Shown: positions 1-8,695 of the stretch, in pieces
How positions within the stretch are numbered: position 1 is the stretch's first letter
Layout: each line of letters begins with the position of its first letter
From: Chitinophaga tropicalis
Lineage (GTDB): Bacteria > Bacteroidota > Bacteroidia > Chitinophagales > Chitinophagaceae
DNA: 64,000 nucleotides
Direction of reading: 5' to 3'
NCBI RefSeq assembly: GCF_009758205.1
Contig: NZ_WRXN01000004.1
Coordinates: 186,001 to 250,000 of the forward strand
Position numbers and translations under genes: made by a program
The notes under the pieces: model-generated
The model's input: the letters and a program-made list of their open reading frames with translations, nothing else
The model's database searches: none
Told to the model about the DNA's origin: nothing

Positions 1-152
1 TAAAAGCCGTCGTAAAGCCCGCCTATTAAGGCGCTGCCTACACCAACGGTGAAGAGGCGGTTGTGAAGCGTATCTGGAGGGGCTGCTTTTGTGGCGCCCG
101 GCAGGATGGTTATCAGCAAGGCGATTATTGCTATGATGTTACGGGTATACAT
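1..152 (-). CDS. N-terminal fragment of a secreted protein, possibly alpha-acetolactate decarboxylase
   Basis: A minus-strand frame opens at the ATG at 152-150 and runs off the left edge, giving about 50 residues. The first 24 or so form a typical signal peptide (basic start, Ile/Leu-rich core, then a small-residue cleavage region). The mature part begins with NRLFTVGVGSALIGGLYDGF, which resembles the start of acetolactate decarboxylases (a hydrophobic strand, then G-x-YDG). That enzyme converts acetolactate to acetoin. The similarity is from memory over a very short stretch, so the family is an inference; the existence of a secreted partial gene is better supported. Confidence 0.45.
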   Translation of the reverse strand, partial: MYTRNIIAIIALLITILPGATKAAPPDTLHNRLFTVGVGSALIGGLYDGF

Positions 153-208
153 AGTGCTGTTGTTAGTTGTCTAAAGTAAATGATCGTTACAGCGTGGGAA
201 AAATTGCT

Positions 209-276
209 TAAAAAAATTGCTTTCGCCTTCGGCAAAAGCAATTTTTTTGAGTTCTTTTAAAACGGCCTCCGGCCGG
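209..276 (+). repeat. Composite intergenic repeat, copy 1 (hairpin head plus one GC palindrome)
   Basis: The head is an A-run/T-run hairpin (211-248) with arms ATTGCTTTCGCC and GGCAAAAGCAAT around TTC; the + strand RNA has one C.A mismatch that becomes a U.G pair in the minus-strand RNA. The tail is the palindrome GGCCTCCGGCC at 264-274. It lies 3 bases past the end of the queuosine transporter gene (minus strand), so in that direction it could terminate transcription. Confidence 0.8.
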
Positions 277-280
277 TAGA

Positions 281-1051
281 TTAAGCCATTGCAGCTGCTT
301 TCATGCGGGCAGTGGTTTCAGCGCCCAGGTATTTTTCAATGCGTCCTTCTACAAAATAGATCAGTGGTGTCAGGGCTATCGCAACGATGAATTTGTAAGT
401 ATAGTTCATGATACAAACCGCCAGCACCAGCTGCCAGCTCCAGCCTGCTCCTACTTTAAAGGCTATAAACAGGACTATGAAACTATCTATCAGCTGTGAG
501 ATGATCGTAGAACCGGTTGCCCTCAGCCAGATGTGTTTCTCGCCCGTTGCACGTTTGATACGGTGAAACACGGTAACGTCAACGATCTGGCTGACAAGGA
601 ATGCTGTAATACTGGCTACAATGATCCACATGCCCTGGCCGAAGATACCTGAATAGGCGTTCTGCATGTCAGGTAAGCCCCTGTTGGCTCCTGTGCCTAT
701 CCAGAAATCGGCAGGAGGCACTTCTATGGATATGTAGAACATGATGAATGCGTAAGCGATCAGCGACACAGCGATGTAAGAGATACGCCTCACCGCTTTA
801 GGGCCGTAATATTCATTCACAATATCCGTCATCACGAACTCTAACGGCCATAGTAATACCCCACAGGTAAGGTTGAAGGATAAGCCGCTCTGACCCAGTA
901 TGGTGAAGTTGTGCGGTGTTATGCCGAGTAGTTTTTCCAGCGAGAAGATCTTTCCGCCTATGCATTCGGCTATCAGGGCATTGGCTACAAAAAAGCTGCA
1001 GAAGAAGATAAACAGCTTGGTTGGCCTGTCTTTTAGTACATTATTTATCAT
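281..1051 (-). CDS. yhhQ: Queuosine precursor transporter, YhhQ/VUT family
   Basis: The 256-residue protein has about six hydrophobic helices and the YhhQ-family features: a conserved acidic segment (EFVMTDIVNEYYGPKAVRR) after the second helix, and a later SQIVDVTVFHRIKRATGEKHIWLRATGST stretch (given here only by its start) with the family's Gln/Asp-rich core. Family members import preQ0 or preQ1 for queuosine synthesis at the tRNA wobble position. Its ATG shares the last base of the upstream gene's TGA (TGATG), so translation of the two is probably coupled. Length is slightly above the usual 220-240 residues because of a longer periplasmic loop. The substrate is inferred from the family. Confidence 0.88.
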   Translation of the reverse strand: MINNVLKDRPTKLFIFFCSFFVANALIAECIGGKIFSLEKLLGITPHNFTILGQSGLSFNLTCGVLLWPLEFVMTDIVNEYYGPKAVRRISYIAVSLIAYAFIMFYISIEVPPADFWIGTGANRGLPDMQNAYSGIFGQGMWIIVASITAFLVSQIVDVTVFHRIKRATGEKHIWLRATGSTIISQLIDSFIVLFIAFKVGAGWSWQLVLAVCIMNYTYKFIVAIALTPLIYFVEGRIEKYLGAETTARMKAAAMA

Positions 1052-1329
1052 CAGAGAAGAAAAAATTGACTGAGTAAGATAATAACATTTACAATAAATA
1101 CATATGGCGGCAGTTCTTTCCAGGATATCTTCTTCTTCAGTAACATGAACAGCGCAACCAGTAAGGTGATGAGATTCAGTGGGAAAGCTACTATCAGGCC
1201 CATCAGCAACACATGTTCCAGCAGGCCGCTGAACTGGCCTTTGAAATCAATGTAGTATGATAATTGTGCCAGTAAGAAACAGATGTTACAGATAAATGCC
1301 AGTTTTAGAAAGAATCGTAGCCTACCCAT
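1051..1329 (-). CDS. Small membrane protein of unknown function
   Basis: A 92-residue protein with three clear hydrophobic helices (about residues 7-27, 37-62 and 73-92), short charged loops (KKKISWKE between helices 2 and 3) and no recognisable catalytic motif. It is read first in a two-gene operon with the queuosine precursor transporter, its TGA overlapping the next ATG by one base. Such small three-helix proteins are common in Bacteroidota. Co-translation suggests a membrane-linked role, but nothing in the sequence names it. Confidence 0.7.
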   Translation of the reverse strand: MGRLRFFLKLAFICNICFLLAQLSYYIDFKGQFSGLLEHVLLMGLIVAFPLNLITLLVALFMLLKKKISWKELPPYVFIVNVIILLSQFFLL

Positions 1330-1414
1330 TATTGAAATTTCGGATAAATTACAGTTATTTTGGGCTTTAAGTGATGCATTAGTTTATTTTTTTTGATGCA
1401 TAACGAGAGAATTG

Positions 1415-1610
1415 CTCAAAAAAATTGCTTTCGCCTTCGGCAAAAGCAATTTTTTTGAGAGTGGGCCTGCGGCCGGCTAAAGTGATTTTTCGAAAAAATT
1501 CAGATGGTTTAAAGCCGGTTAAAGTGATTTGTGAAAGGGAGGTTTAGCAGCCGGCGGCCGACTAAGGAGATTTTTTGAGAAGAGGACCTGATAGCCCTGC
1601 GGCCGGTTAA
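1415..1610 (+). repeat. Composite intergenic repeat, copy 2, in a divergent gap
   Basis: The head (1415-1459) begins CTC and ends GAG around A-run, ATTGCTTTCGCC, TTC, GGCAAAAGCAAT, T-run. Three GC-palindrome tail units follow at about 1464-1477, 1550-1560 and 1593-1607, each trailed by CTAAA- or GTTAAAG-like sequence and a short T-run. The element fills most of the 319-base gap between two divergently read genes (starts at 1329 and 1649), so it lies where promoters are expected, not at a gene end. No other feature was seen in the gap. Confidence 0.8.
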
Positions 1611-1648
1611 AGTAATTTTTAAAGATTAAAACTGAATAAAACCAGAAC

Positions 1649-2578
1649 ATGGAGATAGCGATATCAGTAGTCATATGCTCATATAACAGAGAAGCCTATA
1701 TCATAGAAGCTATAGATAGCCTCTATAAACAGAATATTGATAAACAACGTTTTGAGGTACTGGTAGTCGACAATAACAGTAAAGACAACACTGCCGAAAA
1801 AGTAAAGGCTTATATTGCCTCACATCCTGACATGCAGCTGTATTACTACCTGGAAACCCGCCAGGGCGCCTCCTATGCACGGAATACAGGAGCTGAGAAG
1901 TCTAAAGGGGCGCTGATATGCTGTATGGATGATGATGCTGTAGCTACTCCGGATTACCTGGGCAATATCATCACCTTCTTTGAACAACACCCGGATGCCA
2001 CCGGCCTGGGAGGCCGTATCATCCCAAGATATATACCGGCAGAGCCTAAGTGGATGTCTCACTACGTATCTGCGCTGGTAGGTAATTTTGACTACAGCCC
2101 TGTAACCAAACCATTCGAGAACGGACGTTATCCGCTGGAATCGAATATGATAGTACGCCGGGACGATTTCTTTGCGGTAAAGGGATTCAATACCAGTCTG
2201 CCGGGAGTAAAGGGTACGCTTCGTATTGGCGGGGAAGGCAAAGAGTTCTTTTATAAACTGATAGAAAGAGGTGGTATCATCTATTATGATCCGTCAGTGA
2301 TCGTACATCATGTGGTAGAAGTGAAAAAGCTTACTTCAGAATATATGTATCGTGTTGCTTCCGGCGTAGGCCGTGGTGAGAAGGTACGTATGACGGTGAA
2401 AGGAAAGAAGGCCGTTTTTAATAAATGGGTAGAATATATGTTCAAGCTGGGCGCATCAGTGGTGATAGGCGGATATTACCTTCTGCAAGGCAAGCCAGCC
2501 AAGTCCTGGCCTGTGATACAGTTCCGTATAGATGTATTGAAAGGGTTTATGGAGCCGGCTCATCTGCCGGAATCATAA
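1649..2578 (+). CDS. Family 2 glycosyltransferase
   Basis: The 309-residue protein starts with the GT-A fold signature ISVVICSYNREAYI, followed by VLVVDNNSKDNT (nucleotide-sugar binding) and an acidic metal-binding triplet at 94-96 (MDDDAV). The middle has GGRIIPRY and a GGEGKEFFYKL stretch typical of the acceptor half. A hydrophobic segment near residue 270 may anchor it to the membrane. It probably adds a sugar to a surface glycan. It is the only plus-strand transferase in the block, and its last six bases overlap the end of the convergent transferase gene. Donor and acceptor cannot be read from sequence. Confidence 0.85.
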   Translation: MEIAISVVICSYNREAYIIEAIDSLYKQNIDKQRFEVLVVDNNSKDNTAEKVKAYIASHPDMQLYYYLETRQGASYARNTGAEKSKGALICCMDDDAVATPDYLGNIITFFEQHPDATGLGGRIIPRYIPAEPKWMSHYVSALVGNFDYSPVTKPFENGRYPLESNMIVRRDDFFAVKGFNTSLPGVKGTLRIGGEGKEFFYKLIERGGIIYYDPSVIVHHVVEVKKLTSEYMYRVASGVGRGEKVRMTVKGKKAVFNKWVEYMFKLGASVVIGGYYLLQGKPAKSWPVIQFRIDVLKGFMEPAHLPES

Positions 2579-3577
2579 TACCTTATAGAAGTGAGGTTTG
2601 TTACTGATGATAGTGGGCGTCAGGCACCAGAGGCGGAACACGTTCTTTGTAAGTCCCCATATCTGTGGCATAAAACGGAAAGGGTTCTTTAAACGAAAAA
2701 TGCCTTCCAGTATGCTGCATATAAAGAATACAGGGATGGCGAATGTGTAGTTCAGCAACAGGAAGAAGTACCAGAACACGCCAAACTGCTTACGCACACG
2801 TAAGTGATTGGACAACATCAGCTGTAACCCTTTCTTATCATATAGTCCGTAATACCCTTTTTCTTCAGAGCCAAAAGCATCTCCCGTAGTTTCTCCCTGG
2901 AGATGTATTACGTTAATATCTCCGTAGATAGCCAGCACGCCCTGCTTTTTAATACGGCTGCACCATTCCACTTCTTCTGCGTAAAGGAAGAAATCTTCAT
3001 CCATATATCCTGCCTTTTCCAGCGTACTATGTTTCACCATGAGAAAAGCCCCGCTGATCCAATCTACTTCATGCACTGCCGATGCTACCTGCACATTAGG
3101 CACTTTTGTTTTCAGACGATAGCCTACCCAGCGTAAAACTGCGCCCCAGTATGGTAATGGCAGTAAATGATTGATACCGCCTTTCATGAAATAGTTGCCC
3201 GAGATCTGGGTAGTATGATCAAGGTTCAACAATTGCACACCACAGGCTACATGCTGGCTGTTCATGAAACGGGGCACGCATTTGTCCAGCGCCCTGTCCA
3301 GGATAATGGTATCGGGGTTGAGCAGCAGCAGGCAGTCACCCTGCGCTGCATGCAGCCCGGCGTTATTGGCACGGGAAAAGCCGCTGTTATAGCCCATTTC
3401 AATGGCTTTTACCATTGGATGGGCCTGCACTATTTTCTGCAGACTGCCAGCGGCAGACTGATTATCGACTACAATCACCTCATAGCTGATATCTTTCGTT
3501 TCCCTGATGATGGAATCGATACAATCAATGATGAGCCCGTGACTATTATAGTTGACAATGATAACAGATAATTGCAT
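2573..3577 (-). CDS. Family 2 glycosyltransferase, rhamnosyltransferase-like
   Basis: The 334-residue protein has an N-terminal GT-A domain (LSVIIVNYNS, then VIVVDNQS) and the sequence LLLLNPDTIIL at about 84-94, where the usual DxD is replaced by NPDT, as in WbbL-type rhamnosyl- and related transferases. The acceptor half contains WISGAFLMVK and FFLYAEEVEWC, also typical of that group. A hydrophobic C-terminal pair of helices (about 265-295) suggests membrane association. It lies 6 bases after the neighbouring minus-strand transferase, so the two are one operon. The sugar is inferred only by family resemblance. Confidence 0.85.
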   Translation of the reverse strand: MQLSVIIVNYNSHGLIIDCIDSIIRETKDISYEVIVVDNQSAAGSLQKIVQAHPMVKAIEMGYNSGFSRANNAGLHAAQGDCLLLLNPDTIILDRALDKCVPRFMNSQHVACGVQLLNLDHTTQISGNYFMKGGINHLLPLPYWGAVLRWVGYRLKTKVPNVQVASAVHEVDWISGAFLMVKHSTLEKAGYMDEDFFLYAEEVEWCSRIKKQGVLAIYGDINVIHLQGETTGDAFGSEEKGYYGLYDKKGLQLMLSNHLRVRKQFGVFWYFFLLLNYTFAIPVFFICSILEGIFRLKNPFRFMPQIWGLTKNVFRLWCLTPTIISNKPHFYKVL

Positions 3578-3583
3578 GCAGCT

Positions 3584-4540
3584 TTATTTTTTAGGAGCAA
3601 AAAGGAATGAGAAGGCCATCAGCAGCTTTGATAATGGGCCTATACGCAGCCAGCTTAAAGGAAACAGGCGTTGCCAGCTTAGTATGTAATGGGTTACCTG
3701 TGGCAAGTTGCCGGTATAACCTGCATCCCGGATATCTGCTTCACTACGGATACGCATGTTACGCAGTAGTCGCCAGAGGAAATCGTAAACGAGAATGCTT
3801 CTGAAGGGCCTATCCCCTAATTTCTGCAATACGTAAAAGTATTCGGGGATGACCACATTCCTTACATTATGCACTTCCTGTGTAATCTGCTCCTTCCCCA
3901 TTCCTACATAGCAGAGCGGTTCTTCTATATAAACATAGCCGGGATGTTTGTGCAGGAGGCGGATGTAAAAATCCACGTCTACCGTCCACCGCACTTTTAC
4001 ATCGTAGCGGTATTCCGGTTTATTGCGATGTATCATCACGCTGGGCGGGCCTACCAGGTTATCGAACAGCACATTTACCGGCGCTTTGCTGAAGGCTTTC
4101 CGGAACCAGCCGGGAGAGGTCATCAGTTTTGTAGTGCCGGTATCTATATAGTAATTATAGTAAGCAGAATAGGCCATATCTACCTCCGGATGATGGTCCA
4201 GGGCTTCACACAGCTCCGCCAGGGAATGAGGCTGAGCAAACCAGTCATCGTCATGCATGATCTTGATATACTCGCCTTTAGCCAGGTCCAGCACCGTGTT
4301 CCAGTTAGCGGGCATGCCTTTGGCAGGGGTGTTACGGTAATAATGCAATGGCAGTTTATCTGTGTATTGCTGCGCCAGTTGCTCGACACTATTGTCCGGG
4401 CTATCGTCCGTAATGATCACCTCCATGCCTGTAACAGTCTGCGTAACCAGGGAGTCAAGCAGGCGACGCAGGTAGTCTACCTGCTTATAGGCAGGTATAC
4501 ATACAGAAACTTTAATCTTATCCGCGTTCATATAAGGCAC
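3584..4540 (-). CDS. Family 2 glycosyltransferase
   Basis: The 318-residue protein opens with VSVCIPAYKQVDYLRRLLDS, then VIITDDSPDN, and has the metal-binding triplet DDD at 97-99 (IMHDDDWF). These are the donor-site motifs of inverting GT2 enzymes. The middle carries PPSVMIHR and the C-terminal half is rich in aromatic and basic residues, ending in a short hydrophobic stretch. It is the first gene of a two-gene minus-strand operon with the rhamnosyltransferase-like gene. A second ATG three codons in is also possible. It probably builds the same surface glycan as its neighbours. Confidence 0.85.
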   Translation of the reverse strand: MPYMNADKIKVSVCIPAYKQVDYLRRLLDSLVTQTVTGMEVIITDDSPDNSVEQLAQQYTDKLPLHYYRNTPAKGMPANWNTVLDLAKGEYIKIMHDDDWFAQPHSLAELCEALDHHPEVDMAYSAYYNYYIDTGTTKLMTSPGWFRKAFSKAPVNVLFDNLVGPPSVMIHRNKPEYRYDVKVRWTVDVDFYIRLLHKHPGYVYIEEPLCYVGMGKEQITQEVHNVRNVVIPEYFYVLQKLGDRPFRSILVYDFLWRLLRNMRIRSEADIRDAGYTGNLPQVTHYILSWQRLFPLSWLRIGPLSKLLMAFSFLFAPKK

Positions 4541-4618
4541 TATATTTGATAGCAGAGCGCAAGATAAATAATCCGGATTTATGAATACCTTTAATCTTTA
4601 AACAGTGGCTTTTAAAAT

Positions 4619-6115
4619 ATGAGTACCATCAGGAAAAAGGGTATTATCACAACGATCTTTATTTATGTCGGATTTCTTTTAGGAGCGCTGAACACCTTTC
4701 TTTACTTCAAATTCAAACCGGAACAGGTAGGTTTAACCCGTGTTTTGCTGGATATTGCCGTGCTTTTCAGCAGTTTTACCTTATTGGGTAGCAATACAGT
4801 GGTAACAAAGTTCTATCCTTATTACCGCAGTCATCATAAAGAACAGAAAAGCGACCTGCTCACCATTGCATTCGCTATTTCAACTGTTGGTTTTTTAATA
4901 TTAATGGCGCTCCACACTATACTGGAGCCTACAATCATACGTAAATTCTCGGGCAAATCGCCTTTGCTGGTCAACTACTTTTTCCTGGCCTATCCCCTGG
5001 CCTTCTTCCTGACCATGTTCCAGGTACTGGAGGCAGAGACATGGAACCTGCAGAAAGCGCCGTTATCCAACTTCCTGAAAGAAGTAGCTTTCAGATTCTT
5101 TAATACCATCCTGATATTCCTCTTTCTTGGTGGGATCATCAGTTTTCACATATACGCACATCTTTTCAGCTGGCAATATGCAGGGATATTTTTTATACTG
5201 CTGTTTTACCTGATGTATAAGAAGGAGCTGAACATGTCTTTCAGGATCAGCACATTGACCAAAAGATTGTGGAAGAAGATGCTGCCTTATTCCCTGTTCA
5301 TACTGGGGGGTAATGTCATCACGATACTAAGTACAACGATAGATGCTATTGTTATTTCCAGTCTCAAGGGATTGGATTTTGCTGCTGTTTTTATGATATC
5401 GCAGTACATTACCTCTATTATTGTAGTGCCACAGCGAACAGCCACCAGTATAGCCAGTCCTGTCATTTCACAGGCATGGAAAGATAAGGATATGTTCAAA
5501 CTGGCCAGTGTGTACCGTAAAACTTCATTGAACCTGCTGATAGCCTCCACTTTTATATTCACCATGATCTGGCTGAATTATGACGACCTCTTCAGAATGG
5601 TAAAGACAGATCCGATCTATTTATTGGGTAAACCGGTGGTGCTTATCCTGGGGTTGCAGCAGATCGTGGAAATGGGAACAGGGCTGAACAGTGCTATTAT
5701 CATCACTTCAAGGAGATGGAAATTTGAGCTGTATTCAAATATTATACTGCTGGCATGTACTATTCCCCTCACCTATATACTGATAAAGGAATTTGGTATG
5801 ATAGGGGCAGCCTGTGCTACATTGTTATCCCGCACTATCTTTAACGCGTTACGTTTCGGGTTCCTGCTGAAAGTATACAACCTGCAACCATTCTCGTATA
5901 AAACGTTAGTGGCTCTTGTTATCCCGGTGGTAGTATATGCGCTGGTGCATTTTACCATCAACTTCTCTAATCCTCTTCTGAATATGATAGTACGTTCTGC
6001 GCTGTTTGCAGGGATATATGGCTACCTGATCTTACAGCTCAGGGTGTCTGAGGATGTACAGCAGGTATTTGGTACTATCAAGAAGAGAATAAGAAACCTG
6101 GCGGGCAGGAATTAG
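4619..6115 (+). CDS. Polysaccharide flippase, Wzx/MOP superfamily
   Basis: The 498-residue protein has about 14 hydrophobic helices spread evenly and short charged loops, the form of Wzx-type lipid-linked oligosaccharide flippases. The N-terminal helix pair (GIITTIFIYVGFLLGALNTF) and the NTVVTKFYPYYRSHHKE loop fit the family, as does its place among glycosyltransferases. It would move undecaprenyl-linked sugar units across the inner membrane. No Wzy polymerase or chain-length regulator was found nearby, so the pathway is incomplete in this window. Its last four bases overlap the convergent transferase gene. Confidence 0.85.
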   Translation: MSTIRKKGIITTIFIYVGFLLGALNTFLYFKFKPEQVGLTRVLLDIAVLFSSFTLLGSNTVVTKFYPYYRSHHKEQKSDLLTIAFAISTVGFLILMALHTILEPTIIRKFSGKSPLLVNYFFLAYPLAFFLTMFQVLEAETWNLQKAPLSNFLKEVAFRFFNTILIFLFLGGIISFHIYAHLFSWQYAGIFFILLFYLMYKKELNMSFRISTLTKRLWKKMLPYSLFILGGNVITILSTTIDAIVISSLKGLDFAAVFMISQYITSIIVVPQRTATSIASPVISQAWKDKDMFKLASVYRKTSLNLLIASTFIFTMIWLNYDDLFRMVKTDPIYLLGKPVVLILGLQQIVEMGTGLNSAIIITSRRWKFELYSNIILLACTIPLTYILIKEFGMIGAACATLLSRTIFNALRFGFLLKVYNLQPFSYKTLVALVIPVVVYALVHFTINFSNPLLNMIVRSALFAGIYGYLILQLRVSEDVQQVFGTIKKRIRNLAGRN

Positions 6116-7005
6116 CGGCTCAATAAAGCAATCAGCTTCATCTTCAATTGCGCAATATAGGGGAAGAAAAACCCGGCAATATAGCGTTTGCTGCCGGGAA
6201 AGTTCCGGGCGCCGGAGGCCTCTACCCAGCGTTCTCTATTAGCTTTTGAGATATGCTCCAGCCGCAGGCGCTGGAGCCATGAGAAACACACTTTTCTTTC
6301 CTGTTCATCAGATGTAATGCCATCTATACTACATGGCAAGGCAACTTCGCTCTCCTGTTCATGAAAGCGGATAGCGCCCTGTATCCATTCATCGCCAAAG
6401 CCGCCGGGGGAAAAATGTACCAGGTCAATGTTATACGCTACGGCAACGGTGTATTGTTGTGAAATACGGAGGCTGATATCCAGGTCGTAAAAATGAAACC
6501 CTTTCAGCTTAGTGTTGAATGGATATTGCTGCCAGACCTTTTTAGGCATACAGAGTAATACACCGTCTAATGTGCGGACAGGTATCCTTTTGCCTTCCAT
6601 GCCCGGAGGACGTAATGTGATCCTGCGGTTATTGCCTTTGGGGGTACGCTGAAAGATGGAGCAGCAGTCGGCCTCCGGTAAGCCTGTCCACCAGCCGGAC
6701 AATGTTTTGCTCTTGTAACGGCTGCCGGCAATGCCGATAAGGCCTAAACGGGTATCCTGGCTGAAACCTGCTATCAGTTCTTTCCCCCAGTCGTTTGTCA
6801 GGAATTCTACATCGTCATGGACAAAGCACAGGAAGTCGTAAGCAGCTTTCCCTGCACCGGTGTTATATCCGGCACACATACCTCCCAGTTCTTTTGCGTT
6901 GCTGATCACAATGATCTCATGCGCTACTCCGATGGTGGCAGCGATGTTTTCGCGGACTTGTATGGTACGGGCAGCGTTGGCAGAGCAGATTACAACAGAT
7001 ATCAT
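6112..7005 (-). CDS. Glycosyltransferase-like protein
   Basis: The 297-residue protein starts MISVVICSANAARTI and has a GT-A arrangement with HEIIVISNAKELGG in place of the usual VDNxS motif, then FVHDDVEF with the acidic pair at 64-65. The middle has PVRTLDGVLLCMPKK and GFHFYDLDISLR, found in the 'glycosyltransferase-like' group (Pfam Glyco_tranf_2_5). It likely transfers a sugar to a surface glycan. Its ATG overlaps the stop of the upstream FkbM methyltransferase gene by four bases, so the two are probably made together and act on the same molecule. Confidence 0.78.
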   Translation of the reverse strand: MISVVICSANAARTIQVRENIAATIGVAHEIIVISNAKELGGMCAGYNTGAGKAAYDFLCFVHDDVEFLTNDWGKELIAGFSQDTRLGLIGIAGSRYKSKTLSGWWTGLPEADCCSIFQRTPKGNNRRITLRPPGMEGKRIPVRTLDGVLLCMPKKVWQQYPFNTKLKGFHFYDLDISLRISQQYTVAVAYNIDLVHFSPGGFGDEWIQGAIRFHEQESEVALPCSIDGITSDEQERKVCFSWLQRLRLEHISKANRERWVEASGARNFPGSKRYIAGFFFPYIAQLKMKLIALLSR

Positions 7006-7766
7006 TCAGAAGACTTATTGATGCAGAAAATATTCAACTGTACATCCCAGCCACCGTTTAGTTTCATATTCACGAAAGGCAGGGGGGCCCAGTCATTGGC
7101 CTGCTTGATATAATAGGATATATTGAGTTCCCGGAAGAGGGATAATAACGATTCCAGTCTCTGAGGCTCTTCTGCATTACCATGAAATTCCACGAACAGG
7201 TTCTTCACGTTATGCAGGCGGTCCTTGCAATCCCACAGGACATCCAGCTCTGCGCCTTCAATGTCTACTTTCAGCATATCTACCGGCTGGTCCAGGTAAT
7301 CGTACAAACGGGCGCTGGGAATACCTCCTGTAGTGGCTTTTGCACTTGTATCAATATGGCTGGACATATCTCCTGTTTCCTCAAATACTACCCCGTCGTT
7401 ATGGACCCAGACAGCTTTCTGCTGAAGGGTGATATCAGAGAACTGTTTTGCATTTTCAGACAGGAGGTAAAAATTTTCTTTGTCCGGTTCAAATGCAATG
7501 ATCCTGGCAGCAGGGAATAACTGTTTAAAAAACACCACACTCATCCCGATGTGTGCACCACAATCGAGGATAAGGGGTTTATCTGATGTAGTTTTAAAAG
7601 TGTAAGAACCATCCCTGAAAATTTCCCTGTAGGCGTGCATCACTTCTTCACTTTTCCTGTAAGTTACAGTACTGTGGCCTATTTTCACGCGTTTCAACGA
7701 TTGATGATCTCCCGACTTATTAACTAATTTTAACCTCCATAAGAGGATCCTGTGCTTCAGTAACAT
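7002..7766 (-). CDS. FkbM-family SAM-dependent methyltransferase
   Basis: The 254-residue protein has the class I methyltransferase motif I as LILDCGAHIGMS (about 66-76), motif II as AFEPDKENF (91-99), and later MLKVDIEGAELDVL, the hallmark of the FkbM family. Such enzymes O-methylate sugars or other small groups; next to glycosyltransferases the likely target is a glycan hydroxyl, which is inference. It is the first gene of a two-gene operon and overlaps the following transferase gene by four bases (ATGA). Confidence 0.85.
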   Translation of the reverse strand: MLLKHRILLWRLKLVNKSGDHQSLKRVKIGHSTVTYRKSEEVMHAYREIFRDGSYTFKTTSDKPLILDCGAHIGMSVVFFKQLFPAARIIAFEPDKENFYLLSENAKQFSDITLQQKAVWVHNDGVVFEETGDMSSHIDTSAKATTGGIPSARLYDYLDQPVDMLKVDIEGAELDVLWDCKDRLHNVKNLFVEFHGNAEEPQRLESLLSLFRELNISYYIKQANDWAPLPFVNMKLNGGWDVQLNIFCINKSSE

Positions 7767-7902
7767 AATTGTTCACTTTTAATACTGTTAGTCCCAAGCA
7801 AAATTCCAGCCTGAAATTTTCATAGGATATAGTAATAAACGTGTTCAACCTTCAGGGTTGATTGTTACGCTGATCAGAGATCCGTTTCCTTTTATTTCCG
7901 GG

Positions 7903-8550
7903 CTATTCTATGCGTCCGGCACCGGCAAAATACTTTTTCCAGTAGGTTTCGTTCAGATCACTGATCATCACTCCCATGCTGGTGGAAGCGTGTACAAACT
8001 TATCATTATTCAGGTAAACTCCAACATGTGAAATACTTTTTCCGTTGGTCTTAAAGAAAACCAGGTCTCCTTCCCTCATCTGGTTATTGCTTATTTTCCG
8101 GGATTTGTCATACAGCTGGGCGGAGCTGCCGGCGCTGTTTATCCTGAATACGGATGCGAGGAGGTTGTTGGTAAAACCGGAGCAGTCTACTCCGTTCTTG
8201 TTCTTTCCGCCATATACATAGGGAGTGCCCCACCAATCTTCAATAAAGGCGAACAACGTTGTGTTCAGCACTGTTTCCACCCGCACGTCCAGCATCTGAG
8301 CGTATTTGAACTGCCATAAAGGAGCATTTTCCAGTTGGGAGCTGGAGGCAGTAAATTTCAGGGGGCTGCCGGTTGGCCGGCTGCTGCTGTTATAGTTGTT
8401 TCCATGGATAGTCAGCCCGTCCAGAAATTCTGTATTGTTCTTTGAGGAGCTATTCCTGCCCGCTGTTGTTTTTTTCAGTGAGGAACAGGAGCTAGCCAGC
8501 TGCACGCATAATATAGCTACCACCCATAAAAGCCATTTCCTATCAATCAT
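7903..8550 (-). CDS. NlpC/P60 (C40) cell-wall peptidase lipoprotein
   Basis: The 215-residue protein has a lipoprotein signal ending LASSC (Cys22), a Ser/Asn-rich linker of about 60 residues, and a C-terminal NlpC/P60 domain. The catalytic Cys is C123 (NGVDCSGF), the His is H175 (ISHVGVYL), and H187 (KFVHAS) is the usual third polar residue. Length and order match Spr/YafL-type D,L-endopeptidases that cut cross-linked peptidoglycan stems. It sits alone between the methyltransferase and the GH16 gene, so a shared operon is not clear. Confidence 0.88.
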   Translation of the reverse strand: MIDRKWLLWVVAILCVQLASSCSSLKKTTAGRNSSSKNNTEFLDGLTIHGNNYNSSSRPTGSPLKFTASSSQLENAPLWQFKYAQMLDVRVETVLNTTLFAFIEDWWGTPYVYGGKNKNGVDCSGFTNNLLASVFRINSAGSSAQLYDKSRKISNNQMREGDLVFFKTNGKSISHVGVYLNNDKFVHASTSMGVMISDLNETYWKKYFAGAGRIE

Positions 8551-8631
8551 AAGTGCCGTTGGTTAAAAACCGGGACAAGTTACTAAATAATAATTGTTTT
8601 TAAAGTGTTTATCCCAATCTACCAATAACAA

Positions 8632-8673
8632 AGGAGGTCTTTCGACTGGTTTACACCCTTCGGAAGACCTCCT
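8632..8673. terminator. Probable terminator after the GH16 operon
   Basis: An inverted repeat with arms AGGAGGTCTTTCG and CGGAAGACCTCCT, paired except for one position near the loop, encloses a 16-base loop. It lies just past the end of the GH16 gene, the last gene of the polysaccharide utilisation operon. A T-run follows on the + strand but is weaker on the minus strand, so termination for the operon is plausible rather than certain. Confidence 0.55.
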
Positions 8674-8695
8674 GTTTTTCAATCTGTTAGCTTTG

